NCBI GenBank assembly: GCA_023242925.1
Contig: CP096134.1
Span: forward strand, 4,049,501-4,113,500
Reading direction: 5' to 3'
DNA: 64,000 nucleotides
Source: Hyphomonadaceae bacterium JAD_PAG50586_4
Lineage (GTDB): Bacteria > Pseudomonadota > Alphaproteobacteria > Caulobacterales > Aquidulcibacteraceae
Shown here: positions 10,719-19,192 of the stretch, in pieces
How positions within the stretch are numbered: the first letter of the stretch is position 1
Layout: each line of letters begins with the position of its first letter
The notes under the pieces: generated by a model
Databases searched by the model: none
Told to the model about the DNA's origin: nothing
What the model saw: only the letters and a program-made list of their open reading frames with translations
Translations under genes and position numbers: made by a program

Positions 10719-12499
10719 TTACTCGCCCGCGAACCTGGCGGGGTTCGGGCGGCCGGTAAAGCGCTCGGCGACGGCGAGCAGGCGGGTCGCGTCGATCGGC
10801 TTGGTGATGAAGTCGTCCATGCCGGCCTGGAGCGCCTGCATGCGCTCGGCTTCGCCCGCATCCGCCGTCAACGCCACGATCGGCGCTTGGGCCGATGGCC
10901 CCTGCCCGGCGCGGATGCGTTGCGCCGCCTCGAGTCCATCTAGACGCGGCATGCGGATGTCGAGCAGGATAAGATCGTAAGCGCCGGTCGAGGTCGCCTC
11001 GACGGCCTCCTGCCCATCCTGCACCACGGAGACCAAACACCCCTCGCGCGTCAGCAAGGTTCGCGCAAGCAATGCGTTGATCGGATTGTCCTCCGCCAGA
11101 AGAACGCGCAGCCCCGCCAGAGGCCGGCTTTGCTCGCGCGCCTTCGGCTCGTCGCCTACAACGCCGCCAAGTGCGAGTTCAATGCGCTCGATCAGAGAAC
11201 GTCGCCGCACCGGCTTCAGGATGTAGTGCTCAAGGCCCGCCGCGCGCGCTTGCTCGATCTCATCGCGCCGCTCCTGCGCGCACACTGCAATGACAGCGCG
11301 CGCGCTGCGCTTCAGCGCGTCAATCTGCTCGGCATCGGCGTCCTCGCTCCAATCGAACAGAACTATGTCTGGCTGCTCATGGATGTCGACGGGCACACAG
11401 CCCAGCGACGACGCCAAGGCGCGTAACGCGTGCAGCAATGTCGCCGACTGGGTGGCCGCGGCGACCCGCACGCCGCCGAGATTTGGCGATGGCGAGTAGG
11501 TTGCGTGCTCGAACGGCAGCTCCACCCAAAAGCTCGATCCAGAACCGGGCCGCGATGTAAGCCCGACTTCCCCACCCATCGCGCGCGCGAGACGCCGCAC
11601 GATAGCAAGCCCAAGCCCCGTGCCGCCATGTCTGCGCGCAACACCCGCATCGGCCTGCGTGAATTCCTCGAAGATCATCGCTTGCTTATCCGGCGACACG
11701 CCAGGCCCGGTATCGCGCACGCTGAAGCGCAAGCGCTCGTTTGGACGCCGCGCAAGTTCAATCGTAACACCGCCAGTTTCGGTGAACTTCACAGCGTTGC
11801 CGGCCAGATTGAACAGAATTTGGCGCAACCGCCCTTCATCGCCCACGACACGCGAGGGTGTTTCGCCGCGTAGCGTGACGACCACTTCTAGATCCTTCGC
11901 CTGCGCCTTAGGTGACAGCAATTCGGCGACGTCCTGCATGATTGCTTCCGGATCAAACGGCGCGGACTCAAGCGCGATGTGGCCCGCCTCGATGCGCGAA
12001 TAATCGAGGATCTCCGTGATCAGATCGAGCAAGTGCTCGCCCGATTGTTTGATCGCGTCGACATAGGAGGCCGCGTTCGGCTCAAGCTTGCCGAGTTCGA
12101 GCAGGCCGGCCATGCCGAGAATGCCGTTGAGCGGTGTGCGCAATTCGTGCGTGAGCGTGGCGAACAAAGTCGTCTTCGCGCGCAATGCATCCTCGGCCGC
12201 CGCGACGTGGCGCGTGATATCGCGCGCGGCGGCGAGGCGTGCGCCGTCGGGAAGGATGCGCTCGACCCATTCAAAGTGGCGGCCATCTGGCGCGGGCGCA
12301 TCGAAGCGGCGCTCGCCGTTCTCGAACGGCGGCGGGATCACTCTCCCCAGGGCGCGCGGCGTGGGCCAATCCAATGCCTGAACGTCTCGCGGAACGCCGG
12401 ATTGGCGCGCACGAGCGCGCCGTCCGCGGCGAGGATCGCGACCGGATCGGGCAATGCGTCGAACGCATCGAAGGCTGAGGCCGTAGCGGGCCAGGACAT
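10719..12499 (-). CDS. Hybrid sensor histidine kinase with two receiver domains (one apparent frameshift)
   Basis: About 593 residues. A short PAS-like N-terminus (FDALPDPVAILAADGALVRA) leads into HisKA with phospho-acceptor motif TLTHELRTPLNGIL, an HATPase domain (N box LFNLAGNAVKFTE, G boxes DTGPGVSP and GGTGLGLAI), a first poorly conserved receiver (around DIVLFDWS), and a canonical second receiver (LLAEDNPINALLAR, phospho-acceptor LILLDIRMPRLDG, ALTAD, ITKPI). There are no membrane segments, so it is probably a soluble cytoplasmic kinase. A frameshift near 12370-12380 separates the PAS-like start (ATG at 12499) from the rest. The cognate regulator is not nearby. Architecture resembles RcsC/BarA-type hybrid kinases; the input signal is unknown. 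Confidence 0.88.
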
Positions 12500-12523
12500 G
12501 GCGCAGATCAAGCGCGCTTGGGG

Positions 12524-13076
12524 TTAAGAAACCTTAGCAAATCTCGGTTGCTCTGCGCCTGCCCACTGACGTTTCAGGCTGAGCGCTTCGGCGATGTGGA
12601 TACGTCGTACTGCTTCCGAGCCGTCGAGGTCGGCAATGGGTGCGCGCGCCTTTGAGTGTTCGGTGACAGGCCCCCGCGGAAAGCGCAAGCGATCAGCCTT
12701 GGCGAGCAAGGCCCCGGGCGCATCGGGGCGTGGCGACCCGCTCAAGCGACGCCTGATCCAGCACCGCATTGAGGCCTGCGCCGCGCGACGATTGTGCGGC
12801 GCGCGCCCACATCACCCGCGCTGCCGCTTCCGCTGTTCCCTCGTGCGGCGGCGGGAGCGCCAGATCGGCGGCCGTCACCGAGGGCACGTCGAGCTGAATA
12901 TCGATCCTATCGAGCAGCGGAGCGGAGAGACGCGCTTGGTATCGATCGCGCAACGCGGCCCACGCCGGCACGCGCCAACGCCGACTCCGCCTCCCCCGCA
13001 CCGGCACGGATTCATCGCCCCCGCGAGCAGAATGCGCGCCGGATAGGTCCTGGGATAACCCGGAACAAACCGAGCA
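12524..13076 (-). pseudogene. comM: Remnant of ComM/YifB (Mg-chelatase-like AAA ATPase), C-terminal third only
   Basis: Reading the minus strand through several frames recovers the end of a YifB/ComM protein: TYPARILLAGAMNPCRCG, then LSAPLLDRIDIQLDVPSV, an alanine-rich stretch, and finally IADLDGSEAVRRIHIAEALS. These belong to the sensor and C-terminal domain of the family, whose members help branch migration during natural transformation. The N-terminal two thirds, including Walker A, are absent: no coding sequence lies between 13077 and 13345. Inside the remnant there is a frame change near 12730 and a degraded segment near 12655-12680 that simple indels do not repair, so decay looks real and not only a sequencing effect. 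Its place downstream of the rsmI-yraN cluster fits the usual yifB position. Confidence 0.82.
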
Positions 13077-13095
13077 GAATCAGCTGGTTAGATCC

Positions 13096-13114
13096 TGTGG
13101 ATAACTTATCCGCA
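13096..13114. promoter_or_regulatory. Convergent pair of DnaA boxes
   Basis: TGTGGATAA at 13096-13104 is an exact reverse complement of the DnaA box TTATCCACA. One base later TTATCCGCA (13106-13114) is a one-mismatch box in the opposite direction, so the pair forms a 10-bp inverted repeat with one mismatch. It lies in the spacer left by comM truncation, far from the predicted oriC. It could titrate DnaA or regulate a neighbour; a role is inferred only. Confidence 0.55.
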
Positions 13115-13182
13115 GCCTTGACCTGGCGCAGTGCGCTTAAAAGCGCTGCGATTTCAACGGTGTAAGGGCCTAAGCATAAGTT

Positions 13183-13198
13183 TCAGTTTTCAAACTGA
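13183..13198. repeat. Short AT-rich inverted repeat
   Basis: TCAGTTT and AAACTGA form a perfect 7-bp dyad separated by two bases, in the otherwise gene-free spacer 13077-13345. It is not followed by a T run, so it does not read as an intrinsic terminator. An operator-like site is possible, but there is no adjacent regulator gene. Confidence 0.4.
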
Positions 13199-13215
13199 GA
13201 CAAAACCCGGGTGAT

Positions 13216-13249
13216 CATTTGTACGTAAGGAGAACAAATGAGCAACTAA
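13216..13249 (+). other. Shine-Dalgarno hairpin with three-codon ORF
   Basis: A strong ribosome-binding site AAGGAG (13227-13232) precedes ATG at 13238, but the frame is only Met-Ser-Asn-stop. The arms CATTTGT (13216-13222) and ACAAATG (13234-13240) could pair, placing the ribosome-binding site in the loop and the start codon in the stem. This may be the stump of a deleted gene or a leader-like minimal ORF. Nothing else is coding in this stretch. Confidence 0.3.
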
Positions 13250-13345
13250 AAATGAACATGCGCGCGGCGACGCTCAAATGTTAGTCGACGTTACTCCTCG
13301 ACGCGCGAGTACGCCACGGAATTCCTAACGAAAAAGGCGAGAAAA

Positions 13346-14011
13346 TTAATAGCCCGAACCGGCCAGATCTTGCTCGGCTGGGCGCTCAATCGGCGCCGCA
13401 CCTGATACGCTATTCTGCGCGTAATACGGCACAGGCGGCGCATTCACTTGCATAAACGAGACAACACGCTGCACGCCGCCAACCACGCTGGCGATCTCAG
13501 CCGCGCGACGCAGCTCTTCTTCCGAACGCGCCGTTCCCATCAGGTACACATTACCCTGGAAAGTCTCGATATTGATGTTGATCGCGCGCACGGCGCGGCT
13601 TGCGGTGAGGCGCGTGCGAATTTGCGCGGTGATGAATTCGTCCTGCGCATTGCGCATCACACTCGAATGCGGTCCGACGAAAATCTCATTGTAAACGTTC
13701 TGCACCAACGGCAACGAGCGCGCGATCGTCTCGGCGGCCTGACGATGTTCTTCCGTAGGCGTGACGCCTGAGAGCAGCAAATTGCCATTCGCGACTTCAA
13801 CGTCCACTTCCTGGAAGGCGGCGCGGTCCGCCGCCAGCAAACGCATCTTCACTTGGTTCGACGCGTTCGCATCATCGATGCCCTGCCCGATCGTGCGATC
13901 TTGTGCTGCGTAAACGCCAACGCTTGCCGCAGTGCCAAGAGCAGCGGTGACGCAGCCGCTCGTGGCGGCGCAGGCCGCAAGAGCGGCTAAAGTGAGGACA
14001 GAGGTGCGCAT
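13346..14011 (-). CDS. BON-domain outer-membrane lipoprotein (DolP/YraP-like)
   Basis: 221 residues from the ATG at 14011, which begins a signal peptide MRTSVLTLAALAACAATSGC ending in a lipobox-like ATSGC. An in-frame ATG at 14083 would add an implausible charged leader. Two BON domains follow, each with a conserved glycine and valine pattern (EVANGNLLLSGVT and ETFQGNVYLMGTA). BON proteins bind membranes; the E. coli relative DolP/YraP supports outer-membrane integrity and BAM. Its position beside yraN, rsmI and an LpoA-like gene mirrors the E. coli yraL-yraM-yraN-yraP cluster and supports that identity. The C-terminus is short and proline/asparagine rich. Confidence 0.85.
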   Translation of the reverse strand: MRTSVLTLAALAACAATSGCVTAALGTAASVGVYAAQDRTIGQGIDDANASNQVKMRLLAADRAAFQEVDVEVANGNLLLSGVTPTEEHRQAAETIARSLPLVQNVYNEIFVGPHSSVMRNAQDEFITAQIRTRLTASRAVRAININIETFQGNVYLMGTARSEEELRRAAEIASVVGGVQRVVSFMQVNAPPVPYYAQNSVSGAAPIERPAEQDLAGSGY

Positions 14012-14045
14012 GAGCGCAGTGTGCGCCCGGATCGTTTCGCGCCCG

Positions 14046-14409
14046 TTAACGGTATCGCTCGTCAAACCACGCGGCGCGTTCATGTTTGGGTAAGAAACTC
14101 GCGCAGACGACGATCACGTCGAAGCGAATGGGCGCTGCGTGCAATCGCCAGCGCCCCGCTAACGCCTGCGCCGCGCGTGCAATGCGCTGTTGCGCCATCA
14201 GCGTCACCGCGAACATGCCGGCTTCAAAAGTCGCGCGCGCTTTGACCTCGACAACGCCGAGTACGCCGCCTTTTCACGCCCCAACATCGACTTCGCCATA
14301 GGGCGTGCGCTAGCGATGCCCCAAGATGCGATAGCCTTTGGCCATCAGGAAGAACATCGCGATCCTTTCCGCGACGCGCGCCGTGGCGTTCGGCCTTCTG
14401 CCGGCTCAA
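14046..14409 (-). pseudogene. yraN: YraN / UPF0102 endonuclease-like protein, broken
   Basis: The minus strand encodes a recognisable UPF0102 protein of about 120 residues: AERHGAR at the start, FFLMAKGYRILGHR, RTPYGEVDV, GVVEVKARATFEAG, then QQRIARAAQALAGRWRL and APIRFDVIVV. The E-x-D...E-V-K layout is that of the restriction-endonuclease-like fold. It is interrupted by a frameshift after the first dozen residues, by TAG between GHR and RTP (about 14309-14311) and by TGA just before KGGV (about 14284). The stops look like substitutions, so real inactivation is plausible. The apparent TTG start overlaps the rsmI stop by 4 bp, as expected in an intact operon. Confidence 0.72.
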
Positions 14410-15305
14410 GCGCGATCCTTGAGTTCAAGCGCGCGCTGATAGGCGCGCTTGCGCGGCACGCCAAGATCGCGCGCCGCTTCGCTCGCTGCTTCCTTCACGC
14501 CGCGCGGCAACGCCTTCAACAAAAACGCGTCCAGCGCCTCTTCACTCACCTCGCCCTTCGCCAATGGCGGGCCAACCACAACGACGATCTCCCCGCGCGG
14601 CCCCGCTTGCGCATAATGCGCAGCCAGCACATCCAACGTATCGCGCCGCGTTTCCTCGAACATCTTGGTGAGTTCGCGCGCCACCGCCGCAGGCCGTGCG
14701 CCAAGCACATCGGCCATGTCCGCCAGCGAATCCGCTAAACGGGGCCCGCTTTCATAGAGGATCAAGGTGGCGTCGACGTCGGCGAGTTCGGCGAGTGTGG
14801 CTTTGCGCGCGCCCTGCTTATTGGGCAGAAAGCCCGCGAACAAAAACCGATCGCTCGGCAAGCCCGACACCACCAGCGCTGCAAGCGACGCGGACGCGCC
14901 TGGAATCGGGAACACCCGATGCCCCGCTTCGATCACCGCGCGCGCGAGCTTGAAGCCCGGATCAGACACCAACGGCGTGCCAGCGTCCGAAATCAGCGCC
15001 ACGCTCTCCCCACGCCCGAGCGCACCAAGGATTTCCTCGCGCGCCGTCTCAGCATTGTGCTCGTGATACGCGGCCAGTCTCGGCTTCAGCCCGTAGGCGT
15101 CCATCAGCTTGCGGGCAACGCGGGTGTCCTCAGCATAGACCCGGCTGACGCCGCCCAAAATGTCCAATGCCCGCAACGTGATGTCGCGCAGGTTCCCGAT
15201 TGGCGTCGCGACCACATAAAGGCCCGTTTCGGGAGGTGGACTGGATTCGCGGGCGCCGATACGGTCGCGCGCGAATTCCTCGGGGTCTTGCGAAGGGTTG
15301 TTCAT
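14406..15305 (-). CDS. rsmI: 16S rRNA (cytidine1402-2'-O)-methyltransferase RsmI
   Basis: 299 residues of the tetrapyrrole-methylase fold that 2'-O-methylates C1402 of 16S rRNA using S-adenosylmethionine. Family motifs are VVATPIGNLRDITLRAL (about residue 31), AEDTRVARKL, ALISDAGTPLVSDPG and PIPGASASLAAL. The C-terminus (GVKEAASEAARDLGVPRKRA) is the usual helical extension. I chose the ATG at 15305; an ATG 12 bp upstream is possible. The start codon overlaps the start of the divergent LpoA-like gene, so at least one gene may use a downstream start or a promoter inside the other. It is followed by yraN in a 4-bp overlap. Confidence 0.95.
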   Translation of the reverse strand: MNNPSQDPEEFARDRIGARESSPPPETGLYVVATPIGNLRDITLRALDILGGVSRVYAEDTRVARKLMDAYGLKPRLAAYHEHNAETAREEILGALGRGESVALISDAGTPLVSDPGFKLARAVIEAGHRVFPIPGASASLAALVVSGLPSDRFLFAGFLPNKQGARKATLAELADVDATLILYESGPRLADSLADMADVLGARPAAVARELTKMFEETRRDTLDVLAAHYAQAGPRGEIVVVVGPPLAKGEVSEEALDAFLLKALPRGVKEAASEAARDLGVPRKRAYQRALELKDRA

Positions 15306-16537
15306 GGCTTCCGCCAAATCATCGGCGCTGCCGCGCGTCGCGCCAAGTCATTTGAAGCTCGGTGCGGCGTTGAGCCTGGCCGCGTTCATGGCCGCCTGCG
15401 CCACAGCGCCTTCCGGGCCGACGCCGATGCCAGGCCCCGGCCCCTCGGTCCCGCCCGGCACGGATGTCACCAGCCGCGAAGGCGTGACCCCGCCCTTCAT
15501 GCGCGGCCAACAGATCGTGCGCGTGGGCCTGCTGCTGCCCTTCTCGCTCCGCCCGCAGGACGCCTCGGCGCTCTACAATGCGGCCGAATTGGCGCTCTTC
15601 GACCACGGCAGCCCAAGCACGCTTCTCATCCCGCGCGACGCCGGCGCGGACGAAGCATCGGCCACCGCTGCCGCGCGCGCTTGTGAACGACGGCGCCGAC
15701 ATCATCATTGGCCCGGTGCTCCGCGAAGGCGTCGCCGGCGCAGGCAATGCGGCGCGCACTGAAAACATTCCGGTGATCGGCTTCTCATCGGATCGCACCA
15801 TCGGCGGCAATGGCGTCTATCTGCTGAGTTTCCAACTCGAAGACGAGATCTCGCGCATCGTCTCCTACGCCTCGGAACACAACGTCCGCACCATCGCCCT
15901 GCTGGCGCCGTCAAACGAATACGGCCGCCGCGTTGAAGGCGCGCTGCGCGCCGAGGCGCGTCTGCACGGCGTCACCATCACGTCGGCCCAACTCTACAAT
16001 CGTACCGACACAGACGCAGCCGCAGCGGCCACCGCAATGGCCGCAACCCTGCGCACAACGCCTGCACAAGGCATCCTTATCGCCGAGAGCGGCCAACCAC
16101 TGCGCTCGATCGCAACGGCGCTCGTGCGCGGCGGCGTCGACCAACGCCAAGTGCGCTTCATGGGCACCAGCGTGTGGGCCGGCGAAGCGCAGCGCGAACC
16201 GACGCTCGCGGGCGGCTGGTATGTCTCGCCCGATCTCAACGCGCGCACCGAATTCGAGGGCCGCTACCAAAACGTTTATGGCCAAGCGCCAACGCGTCTC
16301 GCTAGCCTCGGCTATGACGCCGTCGCGCTCGCCGCCCTGCTCTCACGTGACGCCGGCGCGCGCGGCTTCAACCGGACCGCGATTGAAAATCCAGAAGGCT
16401 TCGCTGGCTCCGACGGCCTTTTCCGCTTCCGCAATAACGGCGCGATCGAACGCGGCCTTGCAATCATCGAAGTGCGCCAGAACGACGTCGCGGTTCTGGA
16501 AGCAGCGCCTCGCCGCTTTGCGCGTCAAGGCAGCTAA
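15304..16537 (+). CDS. Penicillin-binding protein activator, LpoA/YraM-like lipoprotein (one apparent frameshift)
   Basis: About 411 residues. An N-terminal signal peptide ends with a lipobox-like MAAC (around residue 34), followed by a proline-rich linker and a periplasmic-binding-protein type I fold (VGLLLPFSLRPQDASALYNA, GADIIIGPVLREGVAGAGNA, IPVIGFSSDRTIGGNGVYLL, LASLGYDAVALAALL). Such LppC-domain proteins sit in the outer membrane and stimulate peptidoglycan synthases. The frame changes near 15680 in a GCGCGCGC run; a two-base contraction of that repeat (or one extra base) explains it. Divergent from rsmI, as in the E. coli yraL/yraM pair. The hydrolase part of E. coli LpoA's TPR domain is not seen, so this is the short alphaproteobacterial type. 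Confidence 0.85.
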
Positions 16538-17667
16538 ACCGCTAATTCCGCCGCAATCGAATTCGCGACGAGACGACCGCGCGCCGTGAGACGCACGCGG
16601 TCGTCGTCATGCGTGATCAAACCTTGTTGGCGCAGCCACCGCAGCGCCTCAGGGTTCACCGGTCGACCGCGTAGAGCCGCAATGCGTCGAAGCTCGGCGC
16701 CTTCGACCGTGCGTACGCCCATCAGCAGCACTTCGTCGGCGTTTTCCTCGTTTGAAAGCGTCGCTTCCTCGATCCAACCGACGCCGTGCTCACGCACCGC
16801 ATCAATGTAATCCGACACCCGCGCTTGCGCTTCGGTAGCAATTCGCGCGCCGGCATAACTGAAGCGACCATGCGCGCCGGGTCCGACGCCAATCCAATCG
16901 GCGCTGCGCCAATAAAGCAGATTGTGCAAAGCCCGCGCCTTTTCGCTGCGCGCGTGGTTGGAAATTTCGTAGCCCGGAAAACCCGCCGCTTCGCACAAAT
17001 CCTGCGTCAGCTCGTAAAGCGTCGCCGCTTTCTCGTCGTCCGGCGGCACGATCTGGCCGCGATCGACGCGGCGCGCGAACGCCGTCCTCGGTTCGATCGT
17101 GAGCTGATAGAGCGACACGTGCTCCACCGGCAGCTCCAGCGCGCGCGTCAATTCCTCGCGCCACTCCGCTTCGCTCTGCCCTTCGCGCGCATAGATCAGA
17201 TCGAGCGACACACGCTGCCCCGTCGCCGCCGCCACATCGACCGCACGGCGCGACGCATGCGCATCGTGACGCCGGCCCAACGCCTTCAACGCCGCATCGT
17301 CAAACGCCTGCGCGCCGACAGAGAAGCGGTTCACACCCGCCGCCGCCTGTTCCGCGAACAAGACATGATCTTCCGGATTAGCTTCCAGCGTGATCTCGCA
17401 ATCGGCGGCGAGCGTGTAGATGCGCGAGGCCGCATCGATCAGCTTGGCGATCTCGTGCCCGCGCAACAGCGATGGCGTACCGCCGCCCAAGAACAAACTC
17501 ACCGCCTCGCGTCGGCCGTAGCGCGCCGCATGCGCTTCAATGTCGGCGATGATCGCATCCAGCAGCGGCGCATTCTCCGCGCCACGCGCGCGATAGACGT
17601 TGAAATCGCAATAGGGGCAGATGGCGGCGCAATACGGCCAGTGCACGTAAATTCCGAGGGCACTCAT
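16534..17667 (-). CDS. hemW: Radical SAM heme chaperone HemW
   Basis: 377 residues, starting at ATG 17667 (MSALGIYVHWPYCAAICPYC). The CxxxCxxC motif (CAAICPYC) binds the radical-SAM 4Fe-4S cluster; FLGGGTPSLL and EANPEDH follow as in HemN/HemW, and a HemN C-terminal domain is present. HemW members are heme chaperones and lack the extended N-terminus of true coproporphyrinogen dehydrogenase HemN. The longer upstream frame is non-conserved and overlaps rdgB, so it was not used. The ATG overlaps the rdgB stop (ATGA), indicating translational coupling; the rdgB-hemW pair is common in proteobacteria. Confidence 0.93.
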   Translation of the reverse strand: MSALGIYVHWPYCAAICPYCDFNVYRARGAENAPLLDAIIADIEAHAARYGRREAVSLFLGGGTPSLLRGHEIAKLIDAASRIYTLAADCEITLEANPEDHVLFAEQAAAGVNRFSVGAQAFDDAALKALGRRHDAHASRRAVDVAAATGQRVSLDLIYAREGQSEAEWREELTRALELPVEHVSLYQLTIEPRTAFARRVDRGQIVPPDDEKAATLYELTQDLCEAAGFPGYEISNHARSEKARALHNLLYWRSADWIGVGPGAHGRFSYAGARIATEAQARVSDYIDAVREHGVGWIEEATLSNEENADEVLLMGVRTVEGAELRRIAALRGRPVNPEALRWLRQQGLITHDDDRVRLTARGRLVANSIAAELAV

Positions 17668-18266
17668 TTGAGGCTTGCGAGCAATTTCTCGAACGCGCGT
17701 GCACGATGGGTCATCGGCAATTTTTCGTCGTGACTCATCTCGCCAAACGTGCGGTCGAGGCCGTTGGGCTGAAAAATCGGATCGTAGCCGAAGCCTTGGC
17801 TTCCCCGCGGCGGCCACACGATCAGCCCTCGTACATCGCCTTCAAACACCTCAACCGCGGCGCCCGGCTCCGCCAACGCGAGCGCGCACACAAAGCGTGC
17901 GGAGAAATCAATGGCGCCGCTTTTCTCCAGCTCCTCATGCACGCGCTGCATGGCGAAGCCAAAGTCCTTGTTTGGCCCCGCCCAGCGCGCCGAATAGACG
18001 CCCGGATCGCCGCCAATGCCGAACACCTCAAGCCCGGAATCGTCCGCCAGCGCCGGCAGACCGGACGCTTCAGCCGCCGCCCGCGCTTTCAGCGCCGCAT
18101 TGCCGATGAAGGTGGTTTCCGTCTCCTCCGGCTCCGGCAGGCCCAAAGCCCCAGCGGAAACCGCCTCCACTCCGAGGGGCGCGAGCAGCGCGCCGATCTC
18201 GCGCACCTTCCCTGCATTATGGCTGGCGACGACGAGACGGCCTGAAAGCTTGGGCATACGCGACAC
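17664..18266 (-). CDS. rdgB: Non-canonical purine NTP pyrophosphatase RdgB (Ham1 family)
   Basis: 200 residues. It hydrolyses dITP, XTP and related damaged nucleotides to monophosphates. Motifs are VVASHNAGKVREI at the N-terminus, TFIGNAALKARAAA, the catalytic ALADDSGLEV, and GFGYDPIFQP, with SHDEKLPMTHRARA near the end. Length and motif order are those of RdgB. It is followed by hemW with a 4-bp overlap. In related genomes rph is directly upstream; here three unrelated small genes (18.35-19.65 kb) separate rph from rdgB. Confidence 0.96.
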   Translation of the reverse strand: MSRMPKLSGRLVVASHNAGKVREIGALLAPLGVEAVSAGALGLPEPEETETTFIGNAALKARAAAEASGLPALADDSGLEVFGIGGDPGVYSARWAGPNKDFGFAMQRVHEELEKSGAIDFSARFVCALALAEPGAAVEVFEGDVRGLIVWPPRGSQGFGYDPIFQPNGLDRTFGEMSHDEKLPMTHRARAFEKLLASLK

Positions 18267-18350
18267 TTGTTTGACCTGGTGGCCCAGCGTCTATATCGTT
18301 TATCAATAAAGTCCGGCTAAGCTCCGGCGTTCGGCAGGATCAGACCATTC

Positions 18351-18953
18351 ATGAAAGCCCTCGGCAAAGGCTCGATCGCGTCCATCGTTCAGGTGGGCTT
18401 GCAGATCGCATGGATCGTTCTGTGGGTGCTGGCGGGGCTCCTGGTGGTGGGCGCGCTCGCGTATGGCGTTGTCCTCTTCATGATCTCAAACGGGTCGATC
18501 GACCCCGCCTTGCTTGAAGGCGGCGAGGGCACGGCCCGCGTCGGCGGCGGTTCGGGCGACTTCCACCTGACCTACGATCAACCCGGCGGCGGACGTTGGC
18601 CGGTCGTGGTCCCCGCCCTGCTCATTGGCGCCGTCGCCATTGCTGGCTCGCTCGTGATCGTGTGGCGGCTCAAGCAATTGTTCGAAAGTTTCTCATCAGG
18701 CGAGCCGTTCCGTCGTGAGAACGCCAACCATCTGCGGGTGATCTGGATCACGATGATCGTCATCGAACTCTCACGCTACGCGCTGATGGCGCTGACGGGC
18801 GTGTTGATCACAACGTTCGCGCCGGACGTGCACGGTGAGATCAGCATCTCCTTCGATTTCTCGAGCTGGCTTTCGATTCTGGTTTTGGTCGTGTTGGCCG
18901 AGGTCTTCCGCGAAGGCGCACGCCTCAAGGAAGAGCAGGAGCTGACGATCTGA
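18351..18953 (+). CDS. DUF2975 family integral membrane protein
   Basis: 200 residues with about four membrane segments: residues 13-45, 78-102, 124-150 and 163-182. A glycine-rich extracytoplasmic loop separates the first two. Topology and the C-terminal FREGARLKEEQELTI match the DUF2975 family, which is nearly always encoded with a small XRE-type DNA-binding protein, as here: the downstream gene's ATG overlaps this stop (TGATG). The function of these pairs is unknown; stress or cell-envelope roles have been suggested by context. The pair is inserted between rph and rdgB, on the opposite strand from both. Confidence 0.82.
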   Translation: MKALGKGSIASIVQVGLQIAWIVLWVLAGLLVVGALAYGVVLFMISNGSIDPALLEGGEGTARVGGGSGDFHLTYDQPGGGRWPVVVPALLIGAVAIAGSLVIVWRLKQLFESFSSGEPFRRENANHLRVIWITMIVIELSRYALMALTGVLITTFAPDVHGEISISFDFSSWLSILVLVVLAEVFREGARLKEEQELTI

Positions 18954-19192
18954 TGGCGATCCGCGTCACCCTCGACCGCATCCTGCTTGAACGCCGCATG
19001 TCGCTGACCGACCTCAGCGAAAAGGTCGGCGTAACGCTCGCCAACCTGTCGATCTTGAAAACCGGCAAAGCCAAAGCCATCCGCTTCTCTACGCTCAACG
19101 CACTCTGCCGCGTGCTCGAGTGTCAGCCCGGCGAGTTGCTGAGCTACGAACCGAGCGAAAACGACGCGCTTGAGGAAGCCGACGCCGACTAG
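18953..19192 (+). CDS. Small XRE-family helix-turn-helix protein (YozG-like)
   Basis: 79 residues with a compact HTH: LLERRMSLTDLSEKVGVTLA is helix 2-turn-helix 3, followed by LSILKTGKAKAIRFSTLNAL and LCRVLECQPGELLSY. An acidic tail closes it. This is the YozG-type Cro/C1 fold that accompanies DUF2975 membrane proteins. The ATG overlaps the upstream stop, so the two are translationally coupled. It probably represses its own operon or responds to the membrane partner; the sequence gives no direct evidence of target. It ends 4 bp into the convergent gene at 19189. Confidence 0.85.
   Translation: MAIRVTLDRILLERRMSLTDLSEKVGVTLANLSILKTGKAKAIRFSTLNALCRVLECQPGELLSYEPSENDALEEADAD

Noticed and set aside
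12594..13046. 150-codon plus-strand frame opposite the comM remnant
   Set aside because: Proline/arginine-rich low-complexity translation; the conserved YifB residues are on the minus strand.
13096..13114. Second replication origin at the DnaA-box pair
   Set aside because: Only two boxes, no AT-rich tract, no origin-type gene order; kept as a possible DnaA-binding site.
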